From Agaribacterium haliotis (GTDB taxonomy: Bacteria; Pseudomonadota; Gammaproteobacteria; Pseudomonadales; Cellvibrionaceae): a DNA stretch of 64,000 bases. The notes under the pieces were generated by a model. It ran no database searches and had not been told where the DNA came from. It saw only the letters and a list, made by a program, of their open reading frames with translations. Below, piece after piece: positions 46,231-56,593 of this stretch. The stretch covers positions 1-64,000 of the forward strand of contig NZ_NKQJ01000012.1 of NCBI RefSeq assembly GCF_002312815.1. Direction: 5' to 3'. The stretch's first letter is position 1. Each line of letters opens with the position of its first letter. A program made the position numbers and the translations under genes.

Positions 46231-47268
46231 ATGATTTATTCGGTTCAGTACATGCGAGCCATCGCCGCCTTTCTTGTTGTAGTCCATCACGCCGCATTAA
46301 AAGGGAAACAATATGGCGACGCCCCCCTATCGTGGTTTCATATCGGCGGTGTCGGGGTAGATCTTTTTTTTATTATCTCGGGCTACATTATGTGCCACAC
46401 AGTAGCCCAAAAGCGAATTAGCCCAATCAGCTTTATACAAGCGCGCATTAGGCGAATCATTCCCATTTACTGGTTACTTACCAGCTTTGCACTTGTTATT
46501 TATTTCATTATGCCAGACAAAGTAAATAGTTCTGGCGGTAGCACAAACATACTCGCTTCGTACTTGCTCTTCCCAACTGAAGATAAATATCTTATTAACA
46601 ACGGCTGGACCTTGAGTTTTGAATTCTTTTTTTATTTTATTTTTTGCACTTGCCTAAGCCTTGTACCGCCCAAACGCTATTTGTTTCCGGCGCTTATTTT
46701 AGTTGCTCTGGCCGGCCTCGGATTAATAAGCGCATCGAAAAACGAAGTGCTAGCGTTTATCACCAGCCCCTTCTTGCTTGAATTTGCTTTTGGTATTTTT
46801 GCCTATTTAAGCCTCGCCAATGCATCAATCAAGCACCGGGCACTTGGCGTTAGCCTTATTTTCTTCGCCTGCACCATGATAATTTTGGTCAACCAAAATC
46901 ACGATTATCTGCCCAGGGTCGCAGCTTACGGGCTACCGGCCCTGCTTTTCTTTGTCGGCATGCTGTCGCTTGAACCTGTTTTTCAGAAACACAGGGAGCA
47001 ATCAGCCTGGAAAATACTTAAAGCTTGCGGCGACTCTTCTTATTCCCTGTACCTATTCCACCCCTTCGCTTTGGTTATATGCTCAATTATTCTGAGTAAA
47101 TTCGGGCTTGCCGAGCACGGTTATGTATTTATCGCAGCTTTAACCGGTTTATCAGTAGTGTCTGGGCACTTGTGCTATGTATTGCTCGAACAGCCAATGG
47201 CAAAAGCCATTAAAGCCATGCATCACGCCCCTAAAACAGATAGGAGGGCTTTCTTCAGCAAAATATAA
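46231..47268 (+). CDS. Acyltransferase 3 family membrane protein
   Basis: This protein of about 345 residues has ten or so membrane helices. The N-terminal motif IYSVQYMRAIAAFLVVVHH carries the catalytic His, and GGVGVDLFFIISGYI follows. It likely acylates (often acetylates) a sugar of the exopolysaccharide. An ATG at 46195 is also open; 46231 is chosen because it begins at the family N-terminus, but neither has a strong ribosome-binding site. Confidence 0.88.
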   Translation: MIYSVQYMRAIAAFLVVVHHAALKGKQYGDAPLSWFHIGGVGVDLFFIISGYIMCHTVAQKRISPISFIQARIRRIIPIYWLLTSFALVIYFIMPDKVNSSGGSTNILASYLLFPTEDKYLINNGWTLSFEFFFYFIFCTCLSLVPPKRYLFPALILVALAGLGLISASKNEVLAFITSPFLLEFAFGIFAYLSLANASIKHRALGVSLIFFACTMIILVNQNHDYLPRVAAYGLPALLFFVGMLSLEPVFQKHREQSAWKILKACGDSSYSLYLFHPFALVICSIILSKFGLAEHGYVFIAALTGLSVVSGHLCYVLLEQPMAKAIKAMHHAPKTDRRAFFSKI

Positions 47269-47286
47269 AAGCTCCAGCACAACCAA

Positions 47287-49056
47287 CTACAAAGGCATAA
47301 CAGACAAGTGAGCCTCATCGACCCATGCGGTTACATGTCGCTGCCCAATGTTTGCGTGTACTTCGACCCTTAAAGCTGCCGAAACAGCACCAACCGGCAC
47401 AATCCCACCCACACGCCGATAAGTCCAGTCAGAAAGCATCTTGGTATAAGGTGCATAGCGAATTTCATTGACAACAACACCTTGGGCATCTTTATATACA
47501 ATCGATACGATCAGTAAACCTGCATTATTCGATGCATCCCAATTATTTTTCAGCCAAATACCACCTGCTATTTGCTCGCCCGGCCTTACCGAAACACTTT
47601 GCTGTATGGTTCCACCATAAGCCTGCCCGGACTGACATGTAGCAATGAGCTCGGCACAGGGCGTGCCGCCCTTACCACTAGACTTAGTAATCTCAACATC
47701 AAATGTCCCAACACCATTAAGGTGTGCAATGGCTTGTGCCCAACCAGTTAAATCGCCGGAAGCAAAATCGGCGTTGACTAACACATTACTACTCACAGAC
47801 ATCGGTATTGCTAGCCAATCACGCCAATTTAAAAAATTCCAGCCTCTAGCTGTAACCCTGCCACCGCCATCAACTAAAAACTGATGATTCAGTTCACCAC
47901 CATTGGCGCCACCCTCAACCACATCATACTGGTCGTAGCAGATCCACTTACAATTATGAAAGGATATACCAACAGGCAACCCAGGCTTGGTCATACACAA
48001 AAAAGGAGGTGCTTTAACGGCACGATTATTTAAACCGACCCAGGTACCGTCTAAACGAATTGTCGCTTCGTTATAGGCTTCGGCAAACATCGGTGCTTCA
48101 CTTTTGCTTTTAGGGTTTTCAAAATGACCACCGTAGACATCTAAAATTACATCGTTGGAAGCTCGAATTGGCGCATTATCAAAAGAGCAACCAAAGAATT
48201 TCCATTCCCCTCGGCGAAACTCACTAAACTCACCGGACGTATCGTAGAAAAAACAGTCACGAAAAATCATCGACTCACCAAAATCCTGAATAGAATTTGG
48301 CGTTTCAATTATCCCCCAACCAAGACGCGCATTATTAAACGTAATTTTCCAGCAATGATCGTTAAACTTCAGAGCCGTTCGAAAACCCTGAACGGAAAGA
48401 TAGTCAAAAGAGCCCGAACTTAAGCGTGTTTCTGTTGAATTACCTGATAAGACAACTCCCACACCTTCAATTTCTTCGTTTTTTGTAGGTGTGCCAAATA
48501 TACCAATATTGGCAATAAAAGGTTTCGCTAAACGTACTGTAGATAGGTAGCTATCTGTACCGAGAACACGCAGCGCATAGTTCTTATCCTCAGCAAAACC
48601 GTCAAACTTGATAAGGCAATAACCTTCCGAGAACCAGCTTGTAGAAAAGGCCTGTATATCAAACGACGCGCGTCCGACGTAGTAGGTTTTATTCTGAAAA
48701 CGTAAGGGCCGAGCACTATGAGCTGCGAAGTCATTCGCTGCATAGATGGCAGCTGAATCATTGAATTCATCCTGCCCTCTAGCCCCAAACCAATGGGGGC
48801 AAATGGCACCGTGATACTGTCGCACTAGAACTCCCCGCTCAGCATCACTATCTTCATTTAAGCGAACGTAGACACCTTCCAAAGGGTCTACTTTTACCAG
48901 CTGACTAAAATCCCCTGGCATGTAAATAAAATTGCCACCACCACCTGCCAATGGATGGTCACGATACGCCAATGCATAGACAAACCCTGGGCGAAACACA
49001 CTGGCAGAAAGCGCTTTAACTTGAGCATAAGACATCTCTTCGACAGGCAGGTCCAT
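47287..49056 (-). CDS. Tailspike/pectate-lyase-like beta-helix protein
   Basis: The protein has an N-terminal segment like phage tailspikes (HWFGARGQDEFNDSAAIYAA), a long parallel beta-helix (about residues 100-420) and a C-terminal CBM-like jelly roll from NVLVNADFASGDLTGW. There is no signal peptide. In phages this design cuts capsules; here it lies beside exopolysaccharide genes and may degrade or trim that polymer. The ATG at 49056 is preferred to an upstream TTG at 49071. Confidence 0.7.
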   Translation of the reverse strand: MDLPVEEMSYAQVKALSASVFRPGFVYALAYRDHPLAGGGGNFIYMPGDFSQLVKVDPLEGVYVRLNEDSDAERGVLVRQYHGAICPHWFGARGQDEFNDSAAIYAANDFAAHSARPLRFQNKTYYVGRASFDIQAFSTSWFSEGYCLIKFDGFAEDKNYALRVLGTDSYLSTVRLAKPFIANIGIFGTPTKNEEIEGVGVVLSGNSTETRLSSGSFDYLSVQGFRTALKFNDHCWKITFNNARLGWGIIETPNSIQDFGESMIFRDCFFYDTSGEFSEFRRGEWKFFGCSFDNAPIRASNDVILDVYGGHFENPKSKSEAPMFAEAYNEATIRLDGTWVGLNNRAVKAPPFLCMTKPGLPVGISFHNCKWICYDQYDVVEGGANGGELNHQFLVDGGGRVTARGWNFLNWRDWLAIPMSVSSNVLVNADFASGDLTGWAQAIAHLNGVGTFDVEITKSSGKGGTPCAELIATCQSGQAYGGTIQQSVSVRPGEQIAGGIWLKNNWDASNNAGLLIVSIVYKDAQGVVVNEIRYAPYTKMLSDWTYRRVGGIVPVGAVSAALRVEVHANIGQRHVTAWVDEAHLSVMPL

Positions 49057-49230
49057 AACAAATCTCTGCAATAATTGAAGGGGCCCCTATTATTAGCAGA
49101 GATGAGCGACCAATCATAGTGAATGAAGAATGTACTAACAAATAAATAGAAAGAAGATGAAAAAATAACATCTCTCTTGCTAATGGATTAAGAGTAATGC
49201 CCCACATTAAACAAGCACGCACCAATAATA

Positions 49231-49268
49231 AACAAAAAAGAGCCAACAACGGTATGTTGCTGGCTCTT
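49231..49268 (-). terminator. Rho-independent terminator after the VWA gene
   Basis: AAGAGCCAACAAC pairs with GTTGCTGGCTCTT with one mismatch around a 5-base loop. On the minus strand it is followed by a T-run. It ends the VWA transcript. Confidence 0.85.
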
Positions 49269-49333
49269 AGAAATGGCTATTGGCACGTCAGGCGCATACA
49301 GTTATGAGCGTAATTTTGGCGACACTTAATAAA

Positions 49334-50593
49334 TCAATCAGCTAAAGCATCGTGAAGTCGGCTCTTCAGATCTTGTATGCGAGCTTTTAACTTTTTAATT
49401 TTTTCACGTAACGCTTTAACTTTGGAGCGAGATTTCTTGAGTTTCTTTTTCAGTTGAGCAACGTACTCAGGGCTATACGCCATACCGTACACCGCCAAAG
49501 CGGCACTATCAGAATGGCTATATCCGTCAGACTCCACAGTTAGGGTAACGGTATAGTGACCCTGCATAACAAAGTCGACTGTCACCGCCTGACCTACAAG
49601 CTCAAAAGGGGCTTCGCAATAATCGCCGTCGGCGCAACTCTGCTCAATCAACCACGTAAATGATGCTGTTTCAAGACCAGATAAAACCGTAGAGGCACTC
49701 CCATCTAACTGAACTTGATCTAACACGATTTGATCTGGGCCGGCGTTGGCGGTTACCATCGGCTCAGTTACTTCAGCATCTAGATATTCCGCTATACCAT
49801 CTCTATCTGTGTCGTCATCATTCAGGTTGCCATTGGCATTGTAGTCCTCTTCGAAAGTTAAAACGCCGTCACCATCGTCATCACTATCAATATAATTGGG
49901 CAGACCGTCATTATCAGTATCGATAAGTAACTCGTCTTTATTCAAGACACTATCCAGATCAAAGTCTCGAAGCACCGCCAGACCACTAGGAATACTTCCA
50001 TCTGAAGAAATATCTACAAGGGCACCAAAATCTTTAACGGGTATGAGCTTCTCATAGTCAGTAATACAAGAAAGCTTTTGCAGGTTGATATTGTCACCGA
50101 CCAATAAACCAAGTGTTGTAATTGATCGATCATTTAAATCGTCTTTCAGATCGCAAACGTCTTGAGTATTTGAAGGATAAGGGTTGCCATCGGAGACTAA
50201 AACCACAAAGCGCATACTCTCGTCACCGCTATAGGTATCAAACTGTTTCATAGCGGTTTGTAGCGCGGTACGGGTAAACGTAGAGCCCTTTGTATAGCTC
50301 GCACCTAAAACTGCAGCTTCTACTGCAATAGCACTTTGTGTATCACCAAGGGAATGCAAAATATCAGCGCCCGTTGAGAAACGCACAATACCCACATTTA
50401 CCTTTCGATAATCAAAGGATGACGCGAGGTTGGCCACAAAGCGTTTTTCGTCCTCAAAGGCCTCTTCCCCAACGCTGCCAGAAGCATCCATTAGAAAAAT
50501 TATATTGGCACGAGCATCAGAAGCATAGGACTGGCTGGAAACCGCAATGGATATAGGTAGAAGTAAGAAAAAGCAAAGAGCACGAGATAACAT
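49334..50593 (-). CDS. Secreted VWA protein with calcium-type repeats and basic helix
   Basis: The protein has a signal peptide ending near SQSYA, a VWA domain with MIDAS FLMDASGSVG, TSP3-like acidic repeats (DTDNDGLPNYIDSDDDGDG), a PKD-like domain starting TANAGPDQ, and a Lys/Arg-rich heptad helix of about 50 residues at the end. It is likely surface or matrix associated and calcium dependent. The start is ambiguous (GTG 50602, GTG 50596 or ATG 50593); AAGGAG spacing suits the last two. The gap 50594-50884 to the next gene shows no gene. Confidence 0.82.
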   Translation of the reverse strand: MLSRALCFFLLLPISIAVSSQSYASDARANIIFLMDASGSVGEEAFEDEKRFVANLASSFDYRKVNVGIVRFSTGADILHSLGDTQSAIAVEAAVLGASYTKGSTFTRTALQTAMKQFDTYSGDESMRFVVLVSDGNPYPSNTQDVCDLKDDLNDRSITTLGLLVGDNINLQKLSCITDYEKLIPVKDFGALVDISSDGSIPSGLAVLRDFDLDSVLNKDELLIDTDNDGLPNYIDSDDDGDGVLTFEEDYNANGNLNDDDTDRDGIAEYLDAEVTEPMVTANAGPDQIVLDQVQLDGSASTVLSGLETASFTWLIEQSCADGDYCEAPFELVGQAVTVDFVMQGHYTVTLTVESDGYSHSDSAALAVYGMAYSPEYVAQLKKKLKKSRSKVKALREKIKKLKARIQDLKSRLHDALAD

Positions 50594-50884
50594 CACTGTC
50601 ACATCTCCTTAGTTAATTAAAATAATCAATTGCCCACATAGAGAGAGTCATGCGGCGCGAGCATTTTATGTCCAGCCCGGTCAGATATCCAGCAATATTG
50701 TGATGAATGTCACTTTTTTTGAATAAATGAGCGCCATAAAAGTGAGATCGGCGCAAATAAAAACAACATCAACATAAAGCAAGATAGGGGCAGGAAAAAT
50801 GATCTTTCAGACTAGTGTTAAGCTGTGCCCAAATAGGTACAGTCTTAGGCTAAGACATAGAAGCTGAATAAAAACAAGACAAAT

Positions 50885-52795
50885 CTAATTCAATACTTTT
50901 GACAGAGCAGGCACTAATATATTGTTTGCCACATAAACAGAGCCCTGCTCACTTAAGTGACCGTAGTCACGCGCAATAATCGCCCCGCCCTCAAAGCGTG
51001 CCCTACAAAAGAGCTCATCTTCCTGTTCATAACATAAAGAATCTAGAAGCGACACGTAGTATAAGTCATTATTTCCCTGGCGCTTTCTCATCACTAAATC
51101 TGTGTCATAAACCGGCGTGTCAAAGCCTTTATCAGCAATATATAAATCGTCTTTTTGCCAGTGAATAGGTTTAGTTAATACCCTGGGAAGAGAAGGACTC
51201 CACTGAGGTGTTGGCCCCACCACAATAACCTCACCAACACCTAGGTTTTTTAGGTGCTGCACTAGAGAAAGCCAATCCGTTTGATCATGCTGATTACGTT
51301 GAGCAATAACAACCACATCAGGCTTTAAGTTCGCAATGCTGTCTAAGGCATATTTATTCGAATAGTCGCATGCACGCTTAGCCATTTCAGTCTCTTGGGG
51401 CAGAGGCTTTAAAGACGCGCGACAACCCGAGGATGTTTTCTGGTAAAACGGAACCCCTTTTTCAGACAAAGCCGTACGCAAACCGAGTGACAGCGCTTCC
51501 GCATGAGAATCCCCCCATAAAAACACGCCACCTTCACCTCTTGAAGTGACGCAAGATGGGTCGGTCTCTAAGGTAGAGGAATCTCTCAGAGCTAGGTAGG
51601 TGTTGCATTTTAGCCACGCCGCGTCGTAGCGCTTAGCTATCGTATTGTTGTCTTGATAATACAAAATAAATTTGGCTTGAGGCGTTGACGCGCCCCGGCG
51701 CCACGAATGCGCCAAACCGTCATCAAAATACACTATCGAACAAAGCAGAACGAGCGCCGCCGACATAAGTACAGGCTTAATTGTGAACAAGCCAAACCAA
51801 CTCGTAATCTTTTTAAGGCTTCGTCGCTCAACCAATTCATAGCTCAACCACCCCAAACCAACTGACAATAGAATTGCTAAATATACGTAGGTCTGACCAA
51901 GCGAGAAATGATAAATCATAACAACCAACGGCCAATGCCAGAGGTAAATTGAATACGACCACAGACCTAACTTCTGAGAAAGGGGATTCGCCGTTAACCA
52001 AGAGTCCTGTCGCTGCGCCTGAATAAGTAAAAACGCACCAAAGGTAGGAAGGAAAGCCCAATAACCGGGCCAAGGTATATGTTCATCTAAAAGAAAGCTT
52101 GACAGCAGAATAAGTGATAAGCCAATTCGTTCCAGCCACGGTCTCATTTGGGGGCTCAGGCTTAGCGGAAATAAAAACGCACACCCACCTAACAGCATCT
52201 CCCAAGCTCGCGTCGGCAACAAATAATAAGAAGGGTTTGGCCACTTGATACTTGCAATGACAGCAAAACAAAAACCTAACACTGTCGCAATACAGATTAA
52301 TTGCTTAATCGACTTTAAGCTCATCAATCGATTAAGCGCAAGCAAAACAAGGGGGTAAAGAATATAAAACTGCCACTCAGCAGATAACGACCAAGTGTGC
52401 AAGAGCCACTTTTCTTTTGACGCAGCGTCAAAATACCCTGCTTCACTCCAATAAACGATATTTGATACAAAACTAATACTACTTGCAACATGAGTAGCCA
52501 ATGTACTGTACTCATTCGGCGTGAGAATCATCCACCCCAAAACCAGCATCGTTATACAAAGTACAGCTAAAGCTGGAATAATCCTATTGGCGCGCGCTAC
52601 ATAAAAAGACAAAATCGAGAAGTTTGCCTTCTCTAAGCCTCTAAATATAATCCCAGTCATTAAGAAGCCGGAAATAACAAAAAAAACGTCAACACCGACA
52701 AAGCCGCCCGGCAGCCAATTTGGTTCGAAATGAAAAATAACGACAGTTAAGACCGCGATCGCCCTAAGCCCGTTGATATCCTTACGAAACGTCAC
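50885..52795 (-). CDS. Acyltransferase with SGNH domain (OafA-like)
   Basis: The N-terminal acyltransferase 3 membrane domain (FRKDINGLRAIAVLTVVIFHF, then GGFVGVDVFFVISGFLM) is fused to a periplasmic SGNH esterase-like domain with GDSHAEALSLG and a final His in DYGHLS. This is the O-antigen/exopolysaccharide O-acetylase design. The GTG at 52795 has AAGGAG seven bases upstream and is preferred to GTG 52816. It follows the VpsP-like gene. Confidence 0.92.
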   Translation of the reverse strand: MTFRKDINGLRAIAVLTVVIFHFEPNWLPGGFVGVDVFFVISGFLMTGIIFRGLEKANFSILSFYVARANRIIPALAVLCITMLVLGWMILTPNEYSTLATHVASSISFVSNIVYWSEAGYFDAASKEKWLLHTWSLSAEWQFYILYPLVLLALNRLMSLKSIKQLICIATVLGFCFAVIASIKWPNPSYYLLPTRAWEMLLGGCAFLFPLSLSPQMRPWLERIGLSLILLSSFLLDEHIPWPGYWAFLPTFGAFLLIQAQRQDSWLTANPLSQKLGLWSYSIYLWHWPLVVMIYHFSLGQTYVYLAILLSVGLGWLSYELVERRSLKKITSWFGLFTIKPVLMSAALVLLCSIVYFDDGLAHSWRRGASTPQAKFILYYQDNNTIAKRYDAAWLKCNTYLALRDSSTLETDPSCVTSRGEGGVFLWGDSHAEALSLGLRTALSEKGVPFYQKTSSGCRASLKPLPQETEMAKRACDYSNKYALDSIANLKPDVVVIAQRNQHDQTDWLSLVQHLKNLGVGEVIVVGPTPQWSPSLPRVLTKPIHWQKDDLYIADKGFDTPVYDTDLVMRKRQGNNDLYYVSLLDSLCYEQEDELFCRARFEGGAIIARDYGHLSEQGSVYVANNILVPALSKVLN

Positions 52796-52902
52796 CCTTT
52801 GACTCCTTGTAAACACAAACCCAGGTACTAGAGATTATTTGAGACCATATAGACTACATATGATCAATTTATGTATTCGATGAAAATAACACCAAGCAAT
52901 AC

Positions 52903-53604
52903 TCATTCCAAAGAGCGTGCCTGACAAATAGAACTGTCAACAGCTCGTTCGACTTCATTAATTTTGGCGACAGTACAAACAATAGAGCTGCGACCAAGGG
53001 ATTGAGAGTATTTGAGTAGAGCGTAGCGATAGCGGTTGTTGTCTAACACGCGCGAAATATGTTTGATGCCATATGAATAAAAATCAGCGGGAAGAACATC
53101 AAAGTATCGAACCTGAATTTTAGCCAAACCATTATTTACAGCATAATTAAAAGGGCCGTAACTGTCAGAAAGCTCGACATAACGCATGAACTCTAAATCA
53201 AACTCTCCAAGCTGAGCCTTAATCCTAGCCATAGCAATCCAGTTATCAGGCCAGGCACGCTTTCGAGAAGTAGCCTGCTTATAAAAGCTCAACGCTTGCA
53301 GCTGCTCCTTAACTGAAATTTCTGGCGCAGCATAGCTTTTATATGCCCTCCATTCATGGAGCTTTGCTAATGCAGATAAATAAACAGGGTTATCTGAGTG
53401 CCATCGCAGCATTTTTTTTCCGGCATCCAATGCGTCGTCCAGCTCGTCCCTTGTCGGCATCTTGTTTCGCTGCCAGCGATCTAAGTAGGCATCAAGCTTC
53501 AAATAGTAAATATTTCCGACACCATAAGAGAACGCACAAAAGACGACATACAAAGACAAGCCAAGGGCTAATAGCTTAATCAATACGGAACAATATCGCT
53601 TCAT
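52903..53604 (-). CDS. VpsP-like exopolysaccharide biosynthesis protein
   Basis: This 233-residue protein has an N-terminal membrane anchor (LIKLLALGLSLYVVFCAF) and TPR-like helices. It resembles the VpsP family of Vibrio exopolysaccharide clusters, whose role is undefined. It overlaps the PHP phosphatase gene by ATGA. Confidence 0.65.
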   Translation of the reverse strand: MKRYCSVLIKLLALGLSLYVVFCAFSYGVGNIYYLKLDAYLDRWQRNKMPTRDELDDALDAGKKMLRWHSDNPVYLSALAKLHEWRAYKSYAAPEISVKEQLQALSFYKQATSRKRAWPDNWIAMARIKAQLGEFDLEFMRYVELSDSYGPFNYAVNNGLAKIQVRYFDVLPADFYSYGIKHISRVLDNNRYRYALLKYSQSLGRSSIVCTVAKINEVERAVDSSICQARSLE

Positions 53605-54347
53605 GAAAACACGGATCTAACACTCGGGTTAGTGTTAATTAGACGCGCGGGAAGATCAATAAAAACCCGCTGTGCATAAGCAAGACCTAGGCGCTGAGAA
53701 ACTAGCTCGTAGGCCTCTTTCATTCGCGGGGCACGCTTGCCCAGGTTATGCATGTCTGAGGCAACCACAACCTCCCTTCCCGATTCCAGTAACTGCCAAG
53801 CGAGCTGTTCGGAAGCTAAACCAAATTGCCCTAATAAAGAGCTTGCGGTTAACTGAAGCATACATTCGCGCTGCATAAACGGTGTAAGCACCGAAGGTAA
53901 TTCACAAGCTTCCTGATTTCTTTCTGGGTGAGCAAGCAGCGGTAAGACACCTTTACCTTGTAGCCAATCAACCATACGCTCAGTTCCCGGAGGAATATGA
54001 GTGTGTGGAAACTCAAGCAATAGAACTTTCTTATCTGCTTGAAAGGTGCCTACAAAAGGTAGGCACTCATTTGCGAGCATTGGCATAAGCTCCGGACACA
54101 GGCGCACCTCCGCCGCAAAACCAAGCTTAAGATTAAGACGTTCCTTTTTGACGCGCTCATACAAGGCTTCAAACGCAGCCACAATATTTTTGATAGAATT
54201 ATCAAAGCGACCTGGGTGAATATGGGGCGTAGCTAATAACTGGGTAACCCCTTGCTCCTCAGCCATTCTCAACATTGCGACTGAGTCGTCGAGGGTTGAC
54301 GCTCCATCGTCAATACCCGCTAAAAAGTGCGAGTGAAGATCTATCAT
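53601..54347 (-). CDS. CpsB/YwqE-type PHP tyrosine phosphatase
   Basis: This PHP-domain metallophosphatase of 248 residues has metal motifs MIDLHSHFLAGIDDGA, ATPHIHPG, AHPERN and ASDMHN. It would dephosphorylate the tyrosine kinase encoded 21 bp upstream. PHP-type phosphatases replace the low-molecular-weight Wzb type in many clusters. Confidence 0.9.
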   Translation of the reverse strand: MIDLHSHFLAGIDDGASTLDDSVAMLRMAEEQGVTQLLATPHIHPGRFDNSIKNIVAAFEALYERVKKERLNLKLGFAAEVRLCPELMPMLANECLPFVGTFQADKKVLLLEFPHTHIPPGTERMVDWLQGKGVLPLLAHPERNQEACELPSVLTPFMQRECMLQLTASSLLGQFGLASEQLAWQLLESGREVVVASDMHNLGKRAPRMKEAYELVSQRLGLAYAQRVFIDLPARLINTNPSVRSVFS

Positions 54348-54368
54348 GTCAACCTACAAACAGACAAC

Positions 54369-56570
54369 TTAACTTTTCTTTGAATTGGCTTCCTGGCCAT
54401 AATGATAAGAATCATAATAACCGTGATACCCGTTGGATCGCCCCTTTATCCTCGTGTCTACTTGATTTAGTACCACGCCATCAATTTTAGCCCCCACTTC
54501 CAACAACCTACCAATACCTTGTTTGACCAACGCTTGCTTGGTTGAATTCGCCTTAACAACATAGATCAGAGAATCAGAAAGCTTAGCAACAACGAGTGCA
54601 TCACTAACAGCTTGAGTTGGGGCCGTATCGATAATGATGCGCTCATAATCTTTCTTTAAACGCTCTAATAGCTGCTTAAATTCAACTGAAGATAGAAGCT
54701 CTAGAGGGTTGGGTGGAATATGGCCAGCAGATATAACATCAAGCCCAGAGCGCTCATCCTTATATATACATTCTTCAAGAGCTTCAGTACCAGAAATGAT
54801 GTTTGAAAGGCCAATCTGGTAAGGAGGGAGAGAAAACAATTTATTAAAACTCGGTTTTCGCATATCAGCTTCAATAAGTACAGTCTTCTCCATCTGAGCC
54901 ATCGCAAAAGCAATATTAGTAGCGGTCGTCGATTTCCCCTCGCCCGGTAGCGACGATGTAATCGAGACAACCTTGTGCTCAAGCCCTAAATGCGAAAGGA
55001 CAAACCCTGTTCGCATCGTTCTAACCGACTCGGCAAAATCTTTGTATTTTTCATCGAAATAAAGATGAGTATCCAGCACCTGCTTCTTTTTTACAGGCAA
55101 TATAGGCAACAAACCTAAAAACCTTAAACCTAGTAACTCTTCTACCTGAGCAGCACTTCTAAAGCTGTCATTCAAAGACTCAAGTAAGATGGCAATACCA
55201 ATGGCAAGACAGGCCGTTATCACAAACACAACAACGATTAATTTCTTTTTCTTTGGCTTAACCGGAATAGTAGGCAATTCAGCCAGATCAAGAATATTGG
55301 CATGCTGGCTTTCAAAATTTGTGGTGATGTCTGTCTCTTTAAAGCGAGATAAGAATGTATTGTATAACTCTCGATTGGTATCAACTTCTCGCTTCAGTTT
55401 CAAATAAGCAGACTCCTTTGAGCTCACCACTTGATACTCATCTTTCGCCGCATTTAATTGAGCCAATAGACGATTTTCACGTTCTCGAGCAGCAGCCAGC
55501 TCTTTTTGTATGCCTTTGACAAGCTTGGCCACTTGATTTTCCAGGTTCAAATTAACCGCAGCCAACTCAGCTTTTGCGGCAATTAGCTTTGGGTGTTTGG
55601 GACCGTAGCGTTGAGAAAGCTCAGAAACACGCTTTTCGGCACTAATCTCTGCGCGTCTAATTTCACGAATTAGAGGATGGTTGCTTATTTCCGCCAAGCT
55701 AGATAATTCGGCAGTATCTAACGGGCCGTCATTTGCTCGAACTAATAAATACACGCTCTCGGCTTGAATACGGCGCTTTCTGGCTTCGAGATAATTCTGA
55801 GATAATCCTTCAAGCTCGTCCGCAACAATGCTACTAACACCTTCAATATCAATTAAGCCTTCCTTCTCGCGAAACGCTTGCAGCTGTTCTTCAGAGCTAT
55901 CCAAGCTACTTCGCAACTGATCAAGGCGCTCACCGAGCCACCCTACCGCCTTCTTGTTGACCGACAGTCGGGCCTCAAGCTGATGTTCGATATATACCTC
56001 ACCCACAGCATTGGCAACAAGCGCCGCTAAACGCGGGTTCTTAGCTTCAAAACTAACCCTTACCAACTGCGTTTTACGTACAGGAGATATAGATAGGTTT
56101 TTTCTAAAAGCATGTATCAAACGAACTTTTTCAATTCGAGCTTGCAGCTCTTCATCTTGCTCTTGTGCCTCGGGCTTGGGCAAGAACGAACGGATAAACT
56201 CTTTACCTCTCGCAAGCAGGCCTTGTTTTTGCTTTGGTTGATATTCCTGCCAGCTGCCAAGATCAACACGATCAACCACAACTTCGGCAACACTGTTTGA
56301 TTTTAGTATTTCATATTGAGTCAAAAAATACTCTTTACGAGTTGTATCAAGAGTATAAACATCCTCAATGGATACAGCTTTCTCCTGGTCAGCTTTCAAC
56401 AAAATCGATGATGTGGCCCTATAAACAGGGTCCATACCAACAATAAAGATTGCCGCCAATAAGGTACTGAAACAGGCAAAACCAAGTATTTGAAACTTGT
56501 ACTTCAAGACTATGTTCCAGTAAGCAATCAAATCGACTACTTCTGGCTGTTTTTTACTAGACTCTTGCAT
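54369..56570 (-). CDS. Wzc-like polysaccharide co-polymerase/tyrosine autokinase
   Basis: This 733-residue BY-kinase has two membrane helices flanking a long periplasmic Wzz/GNVR coiled coil. The cytoplasmic kinase has Walker A SLPGEGKSTT near residue 542, Walker A' EADMRKPS near 569 and Walker B IIIDTAP. The C-terminal tyrosine cluster YHGYYDSYHYG is the autophosphorylation tail. It controls chain length and export with the Wza-like protein. Confidence 0.94.
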   Translation of the reverse strand: MQESSKKQPEVVDLIAYWNIVLKYKFQILGFACFSTLLAAIFIVGMDPVYRATSSILLKADQEKAVSIEDVYTLDTTRKEYFLTQYEILKSNSVAEVVVDRVDLGSWQEYQPKQKQGLLARGKEFIRSFLPKPEAQEQDEELQARIEKVRLIHAFRKNLSISPVRKTQLVRVSFEAKNPRLAALVANAVGEVYIEHQLEARLSVNKKAVGWLGERLDQLRSSLDSSEEQLQAFREKEGLIDIEGVSSIVADELEGLSQNYLEARKRRIQAESVYLLVRANDGPLDTAELSSLAEISNHPLIREIRRAEISAEKRVSELSQRYGPKHPKLIAAKAELAAVNLNLENQVAKLVKGIQKELAAARERENRLLAQLNAAKDEYQVVSSKESAYLKLKREVDTNRELYNTFLSRFKETDITTNFESQHANILDLAELPTIPVKPKKKKLIVVVFVITACLAIGIAILLESLNDSFRSAAQVEELLGLRFLGLLPILPVKKKQVLDTHLYFDEKYKDFAESVRTMRTGFVLSHLGLEHKVVSITSSLPGEGKSTTATNIAFAMAQMEKTVLIEADMRKPSFNKLFSLPPYQIGLSNIISGTEALEECIYKDERSGLDVISAGHIPPNPLELLSSVEFKQLLERLKKDYERIIIDTAPTQAVSDALVVAKLSDSLIYVVKANSTKQALVKQGIGRLLEVGAKIDGVVLNQVDTRIKGRSNGYHGYYDSYHYGQEANSKKS

Positions 56571-56593
56571 AAAAAATCAGGCCAAATTGGTGG

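Noticed and set aside
49016-49249. 77-aa hydrophobic minus-strand ORF upstream of the tailspike-like gene
   Set aside because: It overlaps the real start and the VWA terminator; AT-rich sequence gives the hydrophobic look.
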